Positions 1 through 8,245 are shown, numbered from the stretch's first letter. The stretch: 64,000 nt of DNA from Arthrobacter sp. StoSoilB19 (GCF_019977275.1 NZ_AP024650.1:2914001-2978000); one strand, 5' to 3'. The notes: generated from the letters alone by a model not told the origin. Translations and numbers: made by a program.

Positions 1-1
1 G

Positions 2-364
2 CGGGAGGAGCTCTCCCCTGCGCTGGCGTCGTCGATCTTTATTGCCCGGCCGCCGCTGGAAACCCCCACCGGCCGCTTCCTGGGTGTGGTGCACATCCAG
101 CAGCTGCTGCGCTTCCCGCCGTTCGAGGCTCTGGGAAACCTGGTGGACAAGAACCTCGAGCCGTTGTCCGACCAGGCCCACATCAGCGAAGTGGCACGGA
201 CCCTGGCCACCTACAACCTCAACTCCCTCCCGGTGGTCAACGACGCCGGCCGGCTTGTGGGGGCGGTGACTGTTGATGACGTATTGGATCACTTGTTGCC
301 GGACGACTGGCGCGCCCATGATGGCGAAGCCCCGATAAGAAAGCTCGGTGGCCGCATTGGCTGA
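2..364 (+). CDS. CBS-domain protein, MgtE N-terminal/CBS family (5' end outside window)
   Basis: The reading frame is open from the left edge, so only the C-terminal 120 residues are seen. They hold the end of one CBS motif (FLGVVHIQQLLRFPPFEAL) and a full second CBS motif ending NSLPVVNDAGRLVGAVTVDDV. The protein stops about 20 residues after the second CBS, so it lacks the membrane channel domain of a true MgtE transporter. This matches the soluble MgtE_N-CBS proteins of actinobacteria (Rv1232c type), which probably sense adenine nucleotides or Mg2+; the ligand is inference. The next gene overlaps its 3' end by 17 bases, so the two are likely co-transcribed and translationally coupled. Confidence 0.8.
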   Translation, partial: REELSPALASSIFIARPPLETPTGRFLGVVHIQQLLRFPPFEALGNLVDKNLEPLSDQAHISEVARTLATYNLNSLPVVNDAGRLVGAVTVDDVLDHLLPDDWRAHDGEAPIRKLGGRIG

Positions 365-1040
365 TAACAGCGCCCCGAAGAACCCCAGCCAGCGGAACCT
401 GGCCAACGCGGAATCAAAAGGCAGTCTCGATACCCCCTTGAGCGCCCGGCAGCGGATCCTGCCCAAGTTCTCCCCGGATCCGGACGCATTCGGCCACGCC
501 ACCGAGGGCTTTGCCCGGTTCATGGGCACCCCGCAGTTCCTGGTCTACATGACGGTGTTCTGTATTTTCTGGCTGGGCTGGAACACGTGGGCGCCCGTCG
601 AGTGGCAGTTCGATTCAAGGGACCTTGGCTTCACCCTGCTGACCCTGATGCTGTCGCTGCAGGCTTCCTACGCCGCGCCCCTGCTGCTGCTGGCGCAGAA
701 CCGGCAGGATGACCGCGACCGCGTCTCGGTGCAGCAGGACCGCCAGCGCGCCGAACGCAACCTGTCCGACACCGAGTACCTGACCCGGGAACTGGCCTCC
801 CTGCGGATCGCCCTGCGCGAGGTAGCCACCCGCGACTACGTCCGCGCCGAGCTGCGCTCACTCCTTGAAGACCTGCTGGAAGCCCAGGAGGAACTGCGGA
901 CCCACGACGACACGGGCCCCGGTTCGCACGAATCCCCACGGGACAAGGTCAAGGACAAGCTGCGCGAACAGCGGGACCGGCAACGCAGCCCGCGCACCCA
1001 GCAGATCCCCCGGGTGAAACCGGGCCACTCTGCCCAATGA
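348..1040 (+). CDS. DUF1003 family membrane protein
   Basis: A 230-residue protein starting at GTG inside the end of the CBS gene. Two membrane segments are visible at about residues 62-82 (FLVYMTVFCIFWLGWNTW) and 92-115, the second followed by the typical DUF1003 signature (LMLSLQASYAAPLLLLAQNRQ). A charged, coiled-coil-like tail follows (QQDRQRAERNLSDTEYLTRE). The C-terminal 50 residues are basic and look disordered. Function is unknown. The overlap with a CBS/MgtE_N gene and the same pairing in mycobacteria suggest a joint membrane role, perhaps in ion homeostasis (inference). Confidence 0.85.
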   Translation: MAALADNSAPKNPSQRNLANAESKGSLDTPLSARQRILPKFSPDPDAFGHATEGFARFMGTPQFLVYMTVFCIFWLGWNTWAPVEWQFDSRDLGFTLLTLMLSLQASYAAPLLLLAQNRQDDRDRVSVQQDRQRAERNLSDTEYLTRELASLRIALREVATRDYVRAELRSLLEDLLEAQEELRTHDDTGPGSHESPRDKVKDKLREQRDRQRSPRTQQIPRVKPGHSAQ

Positions 1041-1101
1041 CCGCCAGGCCGCCCTCCGGCAGGCCCGCCGCCGCATCCGTACGAAAGCCGAGGCTCCTCC
1101 C

Positions 1102-2259
1102 ATGAGCGCCCCCATCGATCCCGCTGACTCCACCCAACCGGCACTGGCACAGGCCGTCAACAGCGCCCTCGCCACCGTGATCGATCCCGAACTCCGGCGC
1201 CCCATCACCGAACTGGGCATGGTGGACTCCGTCCAGGTTTCCGACGACGGCAAGGTGAGCGTGGCGGTCCTGCTCACCATTGCCGGCTGCCCGCTGCGGG
1301 ACACCATCACCGCCGATGCGCAAAAGGCCCTTTTCGCAGTCCCCGGCGTCACCGCCGTCGACGTCGAGCTCAAGGTGATGGACCAGGCCCAGCGCGATGC
1401 CCTCAAGGAGAAGCTGCGCGGCGCCGGCGGCCAGCGCAAAATCCCCTTCAATGAGCCCGATTCCCTCACCAGGGTCTACGCCGTGGCCAGCGGCAAGGGC
1501 GGAGTGGGCAAGTCCTCGGTCACCGTCAACCTGGCCACGGCCCTGGCTGCCCAAGGCCTGCGTGTGGGCATCGTGGATGCAGACGTCTACGGCTTCTCCG
1601 TCCCTGCGCTGATGGGCATCACCCAGAAACCCACCCAGGTGGACGACATGATCCTCCCCCCGGTTGCGTACGGCGTGAAGGTGATCTCCATTGGCATGTT
1701 CGTCACCGCCAACCAGCCGGTTGCCTGGCGGGGACCCATGCTGCACCGGGCCCTGGAACAGTTCCTCACCGACGTCTACTTCGGCGACTTGGACGCCCTG
1801 TTCCTGGATCTCCCGCCGGGTACGGGTGACATCGCCATTTCCGTGGCCCAACTCCTGCCCAAGGCCGAAATCCTGGTGGTCACCACGCCCCAGCCGGCGG
1901 CGGCGGACGTTGCCGAACGCGCTGGCGCCATCGCCACCCAGACGGGTCAGAAGATCGCGGGCGTCATCGAGAACATGTCCTACCTGGAGATGCCCGACGG
2001 CGGCCGGATGGAACTGTTTGGAAGCGGCGGCGGGGCGGTCCTCACCGAACGCCTCAGCGCCACGGTCGGGGCGGAGGTACCGTTGCTGGGCCAGATTCCC
2101 CTGGACATCCAGCTGCGCGAAGGCGGGGACTCGGGGGTTCCGATCGTGCTGGGCCAACCTGCTTCGGCGGGCGCTGTGGCGCTGGCCGGCATCGCAGGGC
2201 AGTTGGCCGCAAAACCCCGTGGCCTTGCAGGGATGAAGCTGGGACTGCAGCCGCGCTGA
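1102..2259 (+). CDS. mrp: Mrp/NBP35-type Fe-S cluster carrier ATPase (ApbC family)
   Basis: 385 residues. Residues about 10-95 form a MIP18/DUF59 domain with the TIAGCPLRD loop. The P-loop domain follows with a deviant Walker A (SGKGGVGKSS, about residue 131), the VDADVYGFSVP motif and FLDLPPGTGDIA. These proteins bind and hand over Fe-S clusters in the cytoplasm. The C-terminal CxxC found in E. coli Mrp is absent: the ENMSYLEMPDGG stretch has no cysteine. I recall the same absence in the mycobacterial Mrp, so this is probably a lineage trait rather than a defect. It lies 61 bases after the DUF1003 gene on the same strand and converges on tatB. Confidence 0.92.
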   Translation: MSAPIDPADSTQPALAQAVNSALATVIDPELRRPITELGMVDSVQVSDDGKVSVAVLLTIAGCPLRDTITADAQKALFAVPGVTAVDVELKVMDQAQRDALKEKLRGAGGQRKIPFNEPDSLTRVYAVASGKGGVGKSSVTVNLATALAAQGLRVGIVDADVYGFSVPALMGITQKPTQVDDMILPPVAYGVKVISIGMFVTANQPVAWRGPMLHRALEQFLTDVYFGDLDALFLDLPPGTGDIAISVAQLLPKAEILVVTTPQPAAADVAERAGAIATQTGQKIAGVIENMSYLEMPDGGRMELFGSGGGAVLTERLSATVGAEVPLLGQIPLDIQLREGGDSGVPIVLGQPASAGAVALAGIAGQLAAKPRGLAGMKLGLQPR

Positions 2260-2289
2260 CCGGGCCGGAACTGGCGGGGCGCGAAAACC

Positions 2290-2694
2290 CTAGGTGGCTT
2301 CGGTGTCGAAAGGGGCTGCATCGCCAGGGGCCAGCCTCTGCACGACTCTTTCAGGCCGCTGCGGGGCTGCATCCGCCACGGCCGCGGCGCCGGAAACTGC
2401 TGCCACGGCGGCCGGAGCATTTGCGCTGACGGGCTTGGTGTCGTCGTCGAGCAGTGCTTCCTTGATGATGCGGCGGGGGTCGTACTGGCGGGGGTCGTAC
2501 TTCTTCCAGTCGACATCGTCAATGTCGATGCCCACTTCTTCCTTGATTTGTTCACGCGCCCCGGAAGCCATGCGGCGGAGTTCCTTGACCAGGTTTGCCA
2601 GCTTCTGGGTATATTCCGGCAGCCGCTGGGGGCCGATCACCAGCACGCCGATGATCAGCAGAAGGATGAACTCCGGGCCGTTGATTCCAAACAC
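2290..2694 (-). CDS. tatB: Sec-independent (Tat) translocase subunit TatB
   Basis: 134 residues with the classic TatA/B N-terminus: a short periplasmic start, one membrane helix (FILLLIIGVLVIGPQRLPE) and an amphipathic helix (YTQKLANLVKELRRMASG), then an acidic and Ala/Pro-rich tail. Position downstream of sigE and its anti-sigma factor identifies it as TatB rather than TatA, as in mycobacteria. The start is GTG at 2694. TatB with TatC recognises twin-arginine signal peptides at the membrane. A hairpin separates it from the anti-sigma gene, so it may have its own promoter or be partly attenuated. Confidence 0.88.
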   Translation of the reverse strand: MFGINGPEFILLLIIGVLVIGPQRLPEYTQKLANLVKELRRMASGAREQIKEEVGIDIDDVDWKKYDPRQYDPRRIIKEALLDDDTKPVSANAPAAVAAVSGAAAVADAAPQRPERVVQRLAPGDAAPFDTEAT

Positions 2695-2731
2695 TTTAGG
2701 AAGATTACCCTCTCCGGGCTGCGAGTGACGA

Positions 2732-2752
2732 TTCCCGTCCGGCGGACGGGAA
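2732..2752 (-). terminator. Hairpin between anti-sigma gene and tatB
   Basis: Perfect 9-bp inverted repeat TTCCCGTCC with a 3-base loop, 11 bases after the anti-sigma stop codon. It could terminate or attenuate transcription from the sigE promoter before tatB. Confidence 0.55.
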
Positions 2753-2763
2753 AACAGTCTGCA

Positions 2764-3663
2764 TTACTGGGTGAACAGGGCAGCTATCTTGTTGATCCCG
2801 CGCTCCAGCCGCGACTCCAGGGGCTCCGGTGCCGGCGTCACCGTGGTGTCGGGCACGGCGGCGGCAACCCCTTCCGCCGCGGTATCGGCGTACTGCTTGA
2901 GCATGGGCAGGGCATCATCTGCCTGCTCGGGGGGCAGATCGGAGCGGTAAGTGATGGTGAGGCCGGCTGCCCGGTAGGTGGCGGACCAGGGAGAGGTGCT
3001 CGAAACCTGCATTGGACCACCTTGGCCGGCGGAGCCCTCCCCCGCCGGGGCGCCCGGAGCCGGTGTCGCGTTGCCGGCCGGTTGATGATCAACCGGGTGC
3101 TGTTCCGTGACGGTGGCGTGATGGGTACCGTCGGTGAGCCGCAGCTCCACTGCAGGTTGCCCGTCAACCACCAGCGCCCTGGCCGCTTCCACATGGAATC
3201 CCATGGCCTGCAGTTCGGGGCAGGCCCACCCCTCCGAACGCAACGTGGCCAGCTGCGCGGCGGTCAAGGTCCGGCCGTCCGCAGGGGTCTGGGACGAGAC
3301 GTGCGAAAAGGCTGCTTCGGTCCCCGCCCGTTCCCCGGCCGCAGGGTCTCCCGCTGCCGTGAAGGCCCCTACGGCCAGCACTCCGGCCGCTGCCATGGTT
3401 CCGCCCGCGGTGAATGCAAGTGCCCGGGCGGCCACACGGGAGGTCCCGCCCTGATGGGCAGGGGCGGGCGGCTGGGCTGCCAATTCGTGGGTGCGGGTCA
3501 GCAGCCGCGCCGTCAGGTCCTGGCTGGCGGGCGGAATGGGAGCATCGCGCAGACGCTCCAGGTACTGCCGTTCCCGGCGCACGGCCGCAGCACACTCCTG
3601 GCAGGCCTCAAGGTGGCTGCCGCTGCGCTGATGCCTGCCGCCGAAAGGAAACTGGGACTTCAT
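2764..3663 (-). CDS. rseA: Zinc-finger anti-sigma factor (RseA-like)
   Basis: 299 residues from the ATG at 3663, chosen because it lies 7 bases after the sigE stop and begins just before the ZAS motif; longer in-frame starts would run back into sigE. The N-terminus carries HLEACQEC (HxxxCxxC), the zinc-binding anti-sigma signature. An apparent membrane segment (about residues 79-100, AARALAFTAGGTMAAAGVLAV) splits a cytoplasmic sigma-binding part from a long extracellular part rich in Thr and Pro. It probably holds SigE inactive until envelope stress. The extracytoplasmic domain is long compared with mycobacterial RseA. The htrA gene that follows rseA in mycobacteria is absent. Confidence 0.82.
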   Translation of the reverse strand: MKSQFPFGGRHQRSGSHLEACQECAAAVRRERQYLERLRDAPIPPASQDLTARLLTRTHELAAQPPAPAHQGGTSRVAARALAFTAGGTMAAAGVLAVGAFTAAGDPAAGERAGTEAAFSHVSSQTPADGRTLTAAQLATLRSEGWACPELQAMGFHVEAARALVVDGQPAVELRLTDGTHHATVTEQHPVDHQPAGNATPAPGAPAGEGSAGQGGPMQVSSTSPWSATYRAAGLTITYRSDLPPEQADDALPMLKQYADTAAEGVAAAVPDTTVTPAPEPLESRLERGINKIAALFTQ

Positions 3664-3670
3664 GTGCCGT

Positions 3671-4285
3671 TCAGAGGATGCCGGCGATGCGTGGCATCGC
3701 AAGCTTGCGGCGGGACTGCTGCGGGCGGGGGTCGCGGTGGGCCAGCTTTTCACGGAGCATGGTCCTGCCGCGGTGGATGCGTGAGCGGACGGTGCCCAGC
3801 TTCACGCCCAGGGCCTCGGCGACTTCGTCGTAGGACAGCCCCTCGAGGTCGCACAGGACCACGGCGGCACGGAAGTCCGGCGGCAGTTCCTCCAGCGCCG
3901 CCTGTACGTCCAGGTCCAGGTTGTTCAGCTCGAAGCTCTGCTCCGGCCCCGGCTCACGGCCGGGCAGCCGGGACTCGGCGTCCTCCGCGAGGGCGTCGAA
4001 ACGGATGCGGGTCCTGCGCCGGGCCTGGTCAAGGAACAGGTTGGTGGTGATGCGGTGCAGCCAGCCGTCGAGTGTTCCTGGCTTGAAGTTCTCCAGCGAC
4101 CGGAAGACGCGGACAAACACCTCCTGGGTGAGGTCCTCGGCGTCGTACTTGTTTCCGGTCAGGCGGTACGCCAGCCGGTACACCTTTGCGGAATGGTTGG
4201 TGACCACTTCTTCCCAGGTGGGACGGACCCACTCATCATCGGGATTGTTTACTGCAGGGACAGGTGCCACAACTGAAGATGACAT
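3671..4285 (-). CDS. sigE: ECF sigma factor SigE
   Basis: 204 residues. Region 2 (about residues 30-100) contains YRLTGNKYDAEDLTQEVFVR and the DNA-melting segment GWLHRITTNLFLDQARRR. Region 4 (about 128-185) contains LPPDFRAAVVLCDLEGLSYD and the helix-turn-helix GVKLGTVRSRIHRGR. Placement between an O-methyltransferase gene (divergent) and a ZAS anti-sigma gene is that of mycobacterial sigE, an envelope-stress sigma factor. A 229-bp divergent region upstream probably holds its promoter. The C-terminal tail is basic (PQQSRRKLAMPRIAGIL). Confidence 0.93.
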   Translation of the reverse strand: MSSSVVAPVPAVNNPDDEWVRPTWEEVVTNHSAKVYRLAYRLTGNKYDAEDLTQEVFVRVFRSLENFKPGTLDGWLHRITTNLFLDQARRRTRIRFDALAEDAESRLPGREPGPEQSFELNNLDLDVQAALEELPPDFRAAVVLCDLEGLSYDEVAEALGVKLGTVRSRIHRGRTMLREKLAHRDPRPQQSRRKLAMPRIAGIL

Positions 4286-4514
4286 CGTCCACTCCCCTCG
4301 TGGAATGCTAACGCCCGGATACTGTTGACATCTCTGATTCGGCGCCGGTCACCTTTTGGATGAGCGGATATCAATCATGTCAAACTTGGCTGGGAATTTC
4401 CTGACCATTGGCAAACTTCAGCCTTCGGCGCAACGGCCGCTTTCCCGGCCGGCCGGCCCGAACACAGTAGGCTTGAGGAGACATTCCCCCCTTACGCCCA
4501 GAAAGCGATAATTC

Positions 4515-5147
4515 ATGAGCGCCGACAAATCCAGCAGCTGGTCCTATGCAGAAGATCTGCCCGCTGAGGATGAGGTTATGCTTCGGGCCCGGGAACGTTC
4601 ATTTGAATTGGGAGTAAGCGCCATCAGCCCCGGCGTGGGGGCCGTCCTGACGGTGCTGGCCGCCGCCTCCAAAGCCCAGACCGCCGTCGAGATCGGCACC
4701 GGCGCCGGCGTCTCCGGCGTCTGCCTGCTGCGGGGCCTGGGACCGCACGCAGTCCTGACCACCATCGACGTGGATGTGGAGCACCTGAGGGCCGCCCGCG
4801 AAGCGTTTGCGGAGGCCGGCAGTCCCGCCAACCGCACCCGCACCATTTCCGGCCGTGCGGGCGACGTCCTGCCACGGCTGACCGATGGCGCCTACGACCT
4901 CGTCTTCATCGACGCGGACAAGCCGGGCCTTCCGGGCTATGTGGAGCAGGCCATCCGGCTGCTGAAGCCCGCGGGGCTGCTGGTCATCAATGACGCGCTG
5001 GACAAGGACAAGGTTGCCAACCCGGCGGGCCGGGAGGCCACCACGGTGGTCCTGCGGCAGGTGGGCAGGGCAATCCGCGACGACGACAGGCTGGCGTCGG
5101 CAATGCTCCCCACCGGCGATGGCCTGCTGGTGGCAGTCAAGAAGTAA
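4515..5147 (+). CDS. SAM-dependent O-methyltransferase (Rv1220c/CCoAMT family)
   Basis: 210 residues. Motif I VEIGTGAGVSGVCLLRGL (about residue 55) binds SAM, TTIDVD is the acidic post-I loop, and DLVFIDADKPGLPGYVEQA is the family metal/substrate motif. It belongs to the class I O-methyltransferase_3 group. The natural substrate is unknown, for this protein and for its mycobacterial relative. It is transcribed away from sigE and ends 13 bases before a strong bidirectional terminator. Confidence 0.9.
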   Translation: MSADKSSSWSYAEDLPAEDEVMLRARERSFELGVSAISPGVGAVLTVLAAASKAQTAVEIGTGAGVSGVCLLRGLGPHAVLTTIDVDVEHLRAAREAFAEAGSPANRTRTISGRAGDVLPRLTDGAYDLVFIDADKPGLPGYVEQAIRLLKPAGLLVINDALDKDKVANPAGREATTVVLRQVGRAIRDDDRLASAMLPTGDGLLVAVKK

Positions 5148-5160
5148 GTCTCCCAAAAAA

Positions 5161-5198
5161 GGACAGGGTGCGCAGCCCGCGGGCCGCGCACCCTGTCC
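5161..5198. terminator. Bidirectional terminator
   Basis: 13-bp perfect stem GGACAGGGTGCGC with a 12-base loop, between the convergent methyltransferase and DUF3117 genes. A run of six A precedes it, which gives a U tract for the minus-strand transcript. Confidence 0.85.
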
Positions 5199-5205
5199 GG
5201 TACGA

Positions 5206-5373
5206 CTATTCGGTAACGCCTACCAGGCATTCCTTGAGGTTGGCTGCCTCGGCAGCGTTCAGTTCGACCACCAGGCGTCCGCCGCCTTCGAGCGGGACGC
5301 GCATGATCAGGCTGCGGCCCTCCTTGGTGACTTCCATTGGGCCGTCGCCGGTGCGTGGTTTCATAGCCGCCAT
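5206..5373 (-). CDS. DUF3117 family small protein
   Basis: A 55-residue gene, easy to miss. It starts MAAMKPRTGDGPMEVTKEGR and ends NLKECLVGVTE, the whole length of the DUF3117 family (Rv1211 relative). A strong ribosome site (GGAGGGG) lies about 6 bases before the ATG. The family is highly conserved and nearly confined to actinobacteria; I know of no assigned function. The compact, beta-rich sequence suggests a small folded protein. Confidence 0.9.
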   Translation of the reverse strand: MAAMKPRTGDGPMEVTKEGRSLIMRVPLEGGGRLVVELNAAEAANLKECLVGVTE

Positions 5374-5516
5374 GAGGAATTCCCCTCCATTTTGTCCCAG
5401 GACTGATCAGCCCGGGCGGGCTGTGTCCGCATGTCGATCAGGCCGCTATGGCGGGGTGGTGGTGCCACCGCCAAGGCTGCGCGTTTTCTGAATGCTTTTG
5501 TCCTTGCTTACCTATC

Positions 5517-5546
5517 ATTATCGCGGAATTACCCGTACGTAGCTAA
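5517..5546 (-). promoter_or_regulatory. Candidate promoter of the DUF3117 gene
   Basis: On the minus strand TTAGCT (-35 like, 5541-5546), an 18-base spacer and GATAAT (-10, 5517-5522). This is the most AT-rich part of the 233-bp gap and would give a leader of roughly 135 bases before the DUF3117 start. Confidence 0.4.
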
Positions 5547-5606
5547 TCGATGGACATTTTCCGGCAACTGTTATTTCCCGGCTGACCTGCGCGGAAGCCT
5601 GATTTG

Positions 5607-6863
5607 TCAGGGCGGATAATCCCCTCCGCCGGGAAGCTGCGCCCAGGCCCAGAGCCAGACGATCCAGACCATCTGAAGCAGCAGGAACATCACCACCACC
5701 GTGCCCCGGTAAGCCCTGGAACGGGACAGGAACGCCGCCCCCAGGGCCAGTGGAAACAGCGGCAGCAGCATCCTGAAGGTGCTGGTTTGCGGATGGAGGA
5801 ACATCAGCAGGTAACCCATGTAGCAGGCGCACCAGAGCCGCAGTTCGACGCCGAGCCGCACCACCGGGGGAAGGAACAGCATGGCAATGAACAGTGCCAC
5901 GAAAACCACGGGGGCCAGAAGGCCCAGCACGGGGCCGAAGAGTTCGACGCCGGTGTCGAACCACGGCTGGAACGGGACCAGGTCCTGGCCCCGCCACACC
6001 GTCTCGGTTTTGGTATAGGCCTGCGGGTCGCCCGTCGCTGCCCAGGCGGCGGCGGGCCAGGCCAGCGCGGAAACGCCTGCGACGGCGGTGAGCCCCGTCA
6101 GTGCCGCCAGGTCCCGGAGGGAATGGGCTGCTTCATCCGCGCCGCGCTGCCGCCCCTTCCGGATGTGCGCGGCGGCGCGGAAGACCAGCAGCAGCCCCGC
6201 CATGGCGGCGAAGGGGACGCCCACCGGCCGGGACAGGCACAGCAGGAACACCACGGGGATGGCCCAGAGGTACTGCCGGCGTACTACCAGCAGCAGGGCC
6301 GCGGCCAGCAGCAGGAGTGACAGCGGCTCGGCATACGGGACCTGCAGCACGGCGGAGACGGGAAAAGTCGAAAAGAACGCTACCCCCCACATGGCCGGCA
6401 CGTGTGCGGCCTTCTGCCGGAAGAGCGTGTAGACCACCAGGGCGGCCGCCCAGCCGGCCAGCATGGCGATGAGGGTCAGCGAGGCGGCAGGGTTCAAGCC
6501 GGTGAGGCGGCTAAGTCCACCGGCCAGTGCAGGATAGAGCGGGTAGAAAGCCCACGTATTTTCCTGCACATTGCCGGCGGCATCCGTGGGAAGGATTGAC
6601 GGGTAGCCGTTGGCGATGACCTGGGCGTACCAGCGGGCGTCCCAGATGTTGATGAAGTTCCAGTAATCCGGCTTGGGCGGGAACCAGGGGTTGACGCCCT
6701 GGTGGAGCGCCGCGGCCATGAAGATGCAGGCCGAAACGAGGCGTGCGGCGGCATACAGGCCGGTGACCTGGAGCCACCACGGCCAGTTGCGGACGGCTGA
6801 GGCCAGGCGTCGGGCCAGGGTGCCGGCAGAGGGCGGAGCGTTGCGGGGGGCCACCGTGCTCAC
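5607..6863 (-). CDS. PIG-V-like polytopic membrane protein, probable GT-C mannosyltransferase
   Basis: 418 residues with about ten predicted membrane segments. After the first helix comes an extracytoplasmic loop with NFINIWDARWYAQVIANGYP, the WDxxWY motif of PIG-V-type GT-C enzymes, then FYPLYPAL. Such proteins transfer a sugar from a polyprenyl-phosphate carrier on the outer face of the membrane. Donor and acceptor cannot be told from sequence. The GTG start overlaps the preceding DivIVA-domain gene by 4 bases (GTGA), so the two are translationally coupled. Confidence 0.72.
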   Translation of the reverse strand: MSTVAPRNAPPSAGTLARRLASAVRNWPWWLQVTGLYAAARLVSACIFMAAALHQGVNPWFPPKPDYWNFINIWDARWYAQVIANGYPSILPTDAAGNVQENTWAFYPLYPALAGGLSRLTGLNPAASLTLIAMLAGWAAALVVYTLFRQKAAHVPAMWGVAFFSTFPVSAVLQVPYAEPLSLLLLAAALLLVVRRQYLWAIPVVFLLCLSRPVGVPFAAMAGLLLVFRAAAHIRKGRQRGADEAAHSLRDLAALTGLTAVAGVSALAWPAAAWAATGDPQAYTKTETVWRGQDLVPFQPWFDTGVELFGPVLGLLAPVVFVALFIAMLFLPPVVRLGVELRLWCACYMGYLLMFLHPQTSTFRMLLPLFPLALGAAFLSRSRAYRGTVVVMFLLLQMVWIVWLWAWAQLPGGGDYPP

Positions 6864-7315
6864 AGGCCGCCCTGTCCCGGCACGGCAACCTCGTCGGCCT
6901 CCCCACTCCCGGCGTTCCCGCTGCCTGGCACTTCAGGTGCCCTCCCGCCGGGTGCCGCGGGTCCGCCGTCGGAAGCCTGCTCCCCCGCCTGCTCCATGGC
7001 AGCCAGCCGGATACGCAGCTCCGCCAGCTCGGTGTCCCTTGCGGTCAACTGGTCCCGCAGCTCGTCCAGGACCTGGTCCACCTGGTCCATCCGGTAGCCG
7101 CGCAGGCCAAGCGAAAAGCGGATCTGCTCAACGTCTTCCGGAGCGGCACGCTCCGGAAGCAGCACGGGCGGCAGGTTGGCGGGCGGCTCGTTGAATCCCC
7201 CGTCCAAAAGGGCGGGCAGCGCAGCCCCGCCGGTCTTGCGGGCGCGCCGGCCCAGGCCGGCCCAAAGGACGGCCGCCACCAGCACGACGGCCAGGAAAAC
7301 GAGGAAGAAGCTCAC
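6860..7315 (-). CDS. DivIVA-domain membrane-anchored protein
   Basis: 151 residues. One N-terminal membrane helix (FFLVFLAVVLVAAVLWAGL), a short linker, then a single DivIVA-type repeat (SLGLRGYRMDQVDQVLDEL) and a coiled coil (RDQLTARDTELAELRIRLAAMEQ). The tail is Gly/Pro/Ala-rich and likely disordered. Similar one-helix DivIVA-domain proteins (Rv1209 type) are widespread in actinobacteria and may mark curved membrane or the cell pole; the exact role is unknown. It lies 43 bases after the LOG gene. Confidence 0.75.
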   Translation of the reverse strand: MSFFLVFLAVVLVAAVLWAGLGRRARKTGGAALPALLDGGFNEPPANLPPVLLPERAAPEDVEQIRFSLGLRGYRMDQVDQVLDELRDQLTARDTELAELRIRLAAMEQAGEQASDGGPAAPGGRAPEVPGSGNAGSGEADEVAVPGQGGL

Positions 7316-7358
7316 GGTTCCATCGTGCCAGACCGTCGGCCCGGACTTTGGCCTGCAG

Positions 7359-8141
7359 CTACTCCGGCCGCTGCTCCCCGTTCAGGGACGGTGTCACGCC
7401 TGCATGCAGGACCCGGTCCACTGCCTCCGCGGGATCGTCCACGAGCTGGATCAGGTCCAGGTCCTTTTCCGAGACCATGCCTTCGGCCACCAGGGTGCCC
7501 CTGATCCAGTCGATCATCGGTCCCCAGAATTCGACGCCGAGGAGCACGATGGGAAACGAGGTCACCTTGCGCGTCTGGACCAGGACCATGGCCTCGAACA
7601 GCTCATCCAGGGTGCCCAGCCCCCCGGGGAGCACAATGAAGCCCTGCGCGTATTTGACGAACATCGTCTTGCGGGCAAAGAAGTACCGGAAGTTGATGCC
7701 CAGGTCCACCCACTGGTTCAGGCCCTGCTCGAACGGCAACTCGATGCCAAGGCCAACCGATACGCCGTTGCCCTCCACCGTCCCCCGGTTGGCCGCCTCC
7801 ATGGAGCCCGGCCCGCCACCGGTAATTACCGCGACTCCGGCTTCGGCGAGCTTGCGGCCCACCTCCACACCCATCTCGTAGTACTGGCTGCCCGGTTTGG
7901 TCCGCGCCGAGCCGAAAACGCTGACCGCTTTTCCAATGTCTGCCAGGGCACCGAAACCTTCGACGAATTCACTTTGGATCCGCAGGACCCGCCACGGATC
8001 GGTGTGGACAAACTGGCCCGGACCCTTGGTATCAAGCAGGTGCTGGTCCGACATCTCCACGGCCGCCTGCTTGCGCCGCAGCTCAAGGGGCCCCTTACGG
8101 CGGGGCTGGGAATTCTTGGCCGGATCTGCGTTGATACTCAT
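7359..8141 (-). CDS. LOG family nucleoside 5'-monophosphate phosphoribohydrolase (TIGR00730)
   Basis: 260 residues. The Rossmann-like lysine-decarboxylase fold shows both family signatures: TGGGPGSMEAANRG (about residue 107) and PGGLGTLDELFEAM (about residue 171). The catalytic Arg and Glu of these motifs are present. Members cleave cytokinin riboside 5'-monophosphate or ordinary NMPs to free base plus ribose 5-phosphate. A 40-residue basic N-terminal extension precedes the core. The ATG is 6 bases after a TAGCCT -10 box, so the message is probably leaderless. Confidence 0.88.
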   Translation of the reverse strand: MSINADPAKNSQPRRKGPLELRRKQAAVEMSDQHLLDTKGPGQFVHTDPWRVLRIQSEFVEGFGALADIGKAVSVFGSARTKPGSQYYEMGVEVGRKLAEAGVAVITGGGPGSMEAANRGTVEGNGVSVGLGIELPFEQGLNQWVDLGINFRYFFARKTMFVKYAQGFIVLPGGLGTLDELFEAMVLVQTRKVTSFPIVLLGVEFWGPMIDWIRGTLVAEGMVSEKDLDLIQLVDDPAEAVDRVLHAGVTPSLNGEQRPE

Positions 8142-8147
8142 TCCCCT

Positions 8148-8153
8148 AGGCTA
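8148..8153 (-). promoter_or_regulatory. Leaderless -10 box of the LOG gene
   Basis: TAGCCT ends 6 bases before the ATG at 8141. The spacer AGGGGA is purine-rich but abuts the ATG, too close for a normal ribosome site. Confidence 0.55.
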
Positions 8154-8232
8154 ACCTCCCGCTCCAGGTATCTCTTGAATCACGATCAGCAGGAACTTGG
8201 GGTGATTGGCGTCATAACGCACGGTTCTTCGC

Positions 8233-8238
8233 TAGATT
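8233..8238 (+). promoter_or_regulatory. Leaderless -10 box of the amino-acid ABC operon
   Basis: TAGATT, 7 bases before the ATG at 8246. No ribosome site is present in the spacer CGTTCCT. Confidence 0.6.
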
Positions 8239-8245
8239 CGTTCCT

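Noticed and set aside
2548..4050. 500-residue plus-strand frame across tatB, the anti-sigma gene and sigE
   Set aside because: It is antisense to three real genes; the product is Gly/Arg/Pro-rich with no domain.
4286..4514. TTGACA on the minus strand upstream of sigE
   Set aside because: No acceptable -10 at 16-19 bases, and no clear GGAAC-type SigE autoregulatory motif could be placed.
8145..8160. Possible second DtxR-type box near the LOG start (TAGGCTAACCT)
   Set aside because: Only the right half matches; the left half is CCCC. The same bases are better explained as the LOG -10 box.
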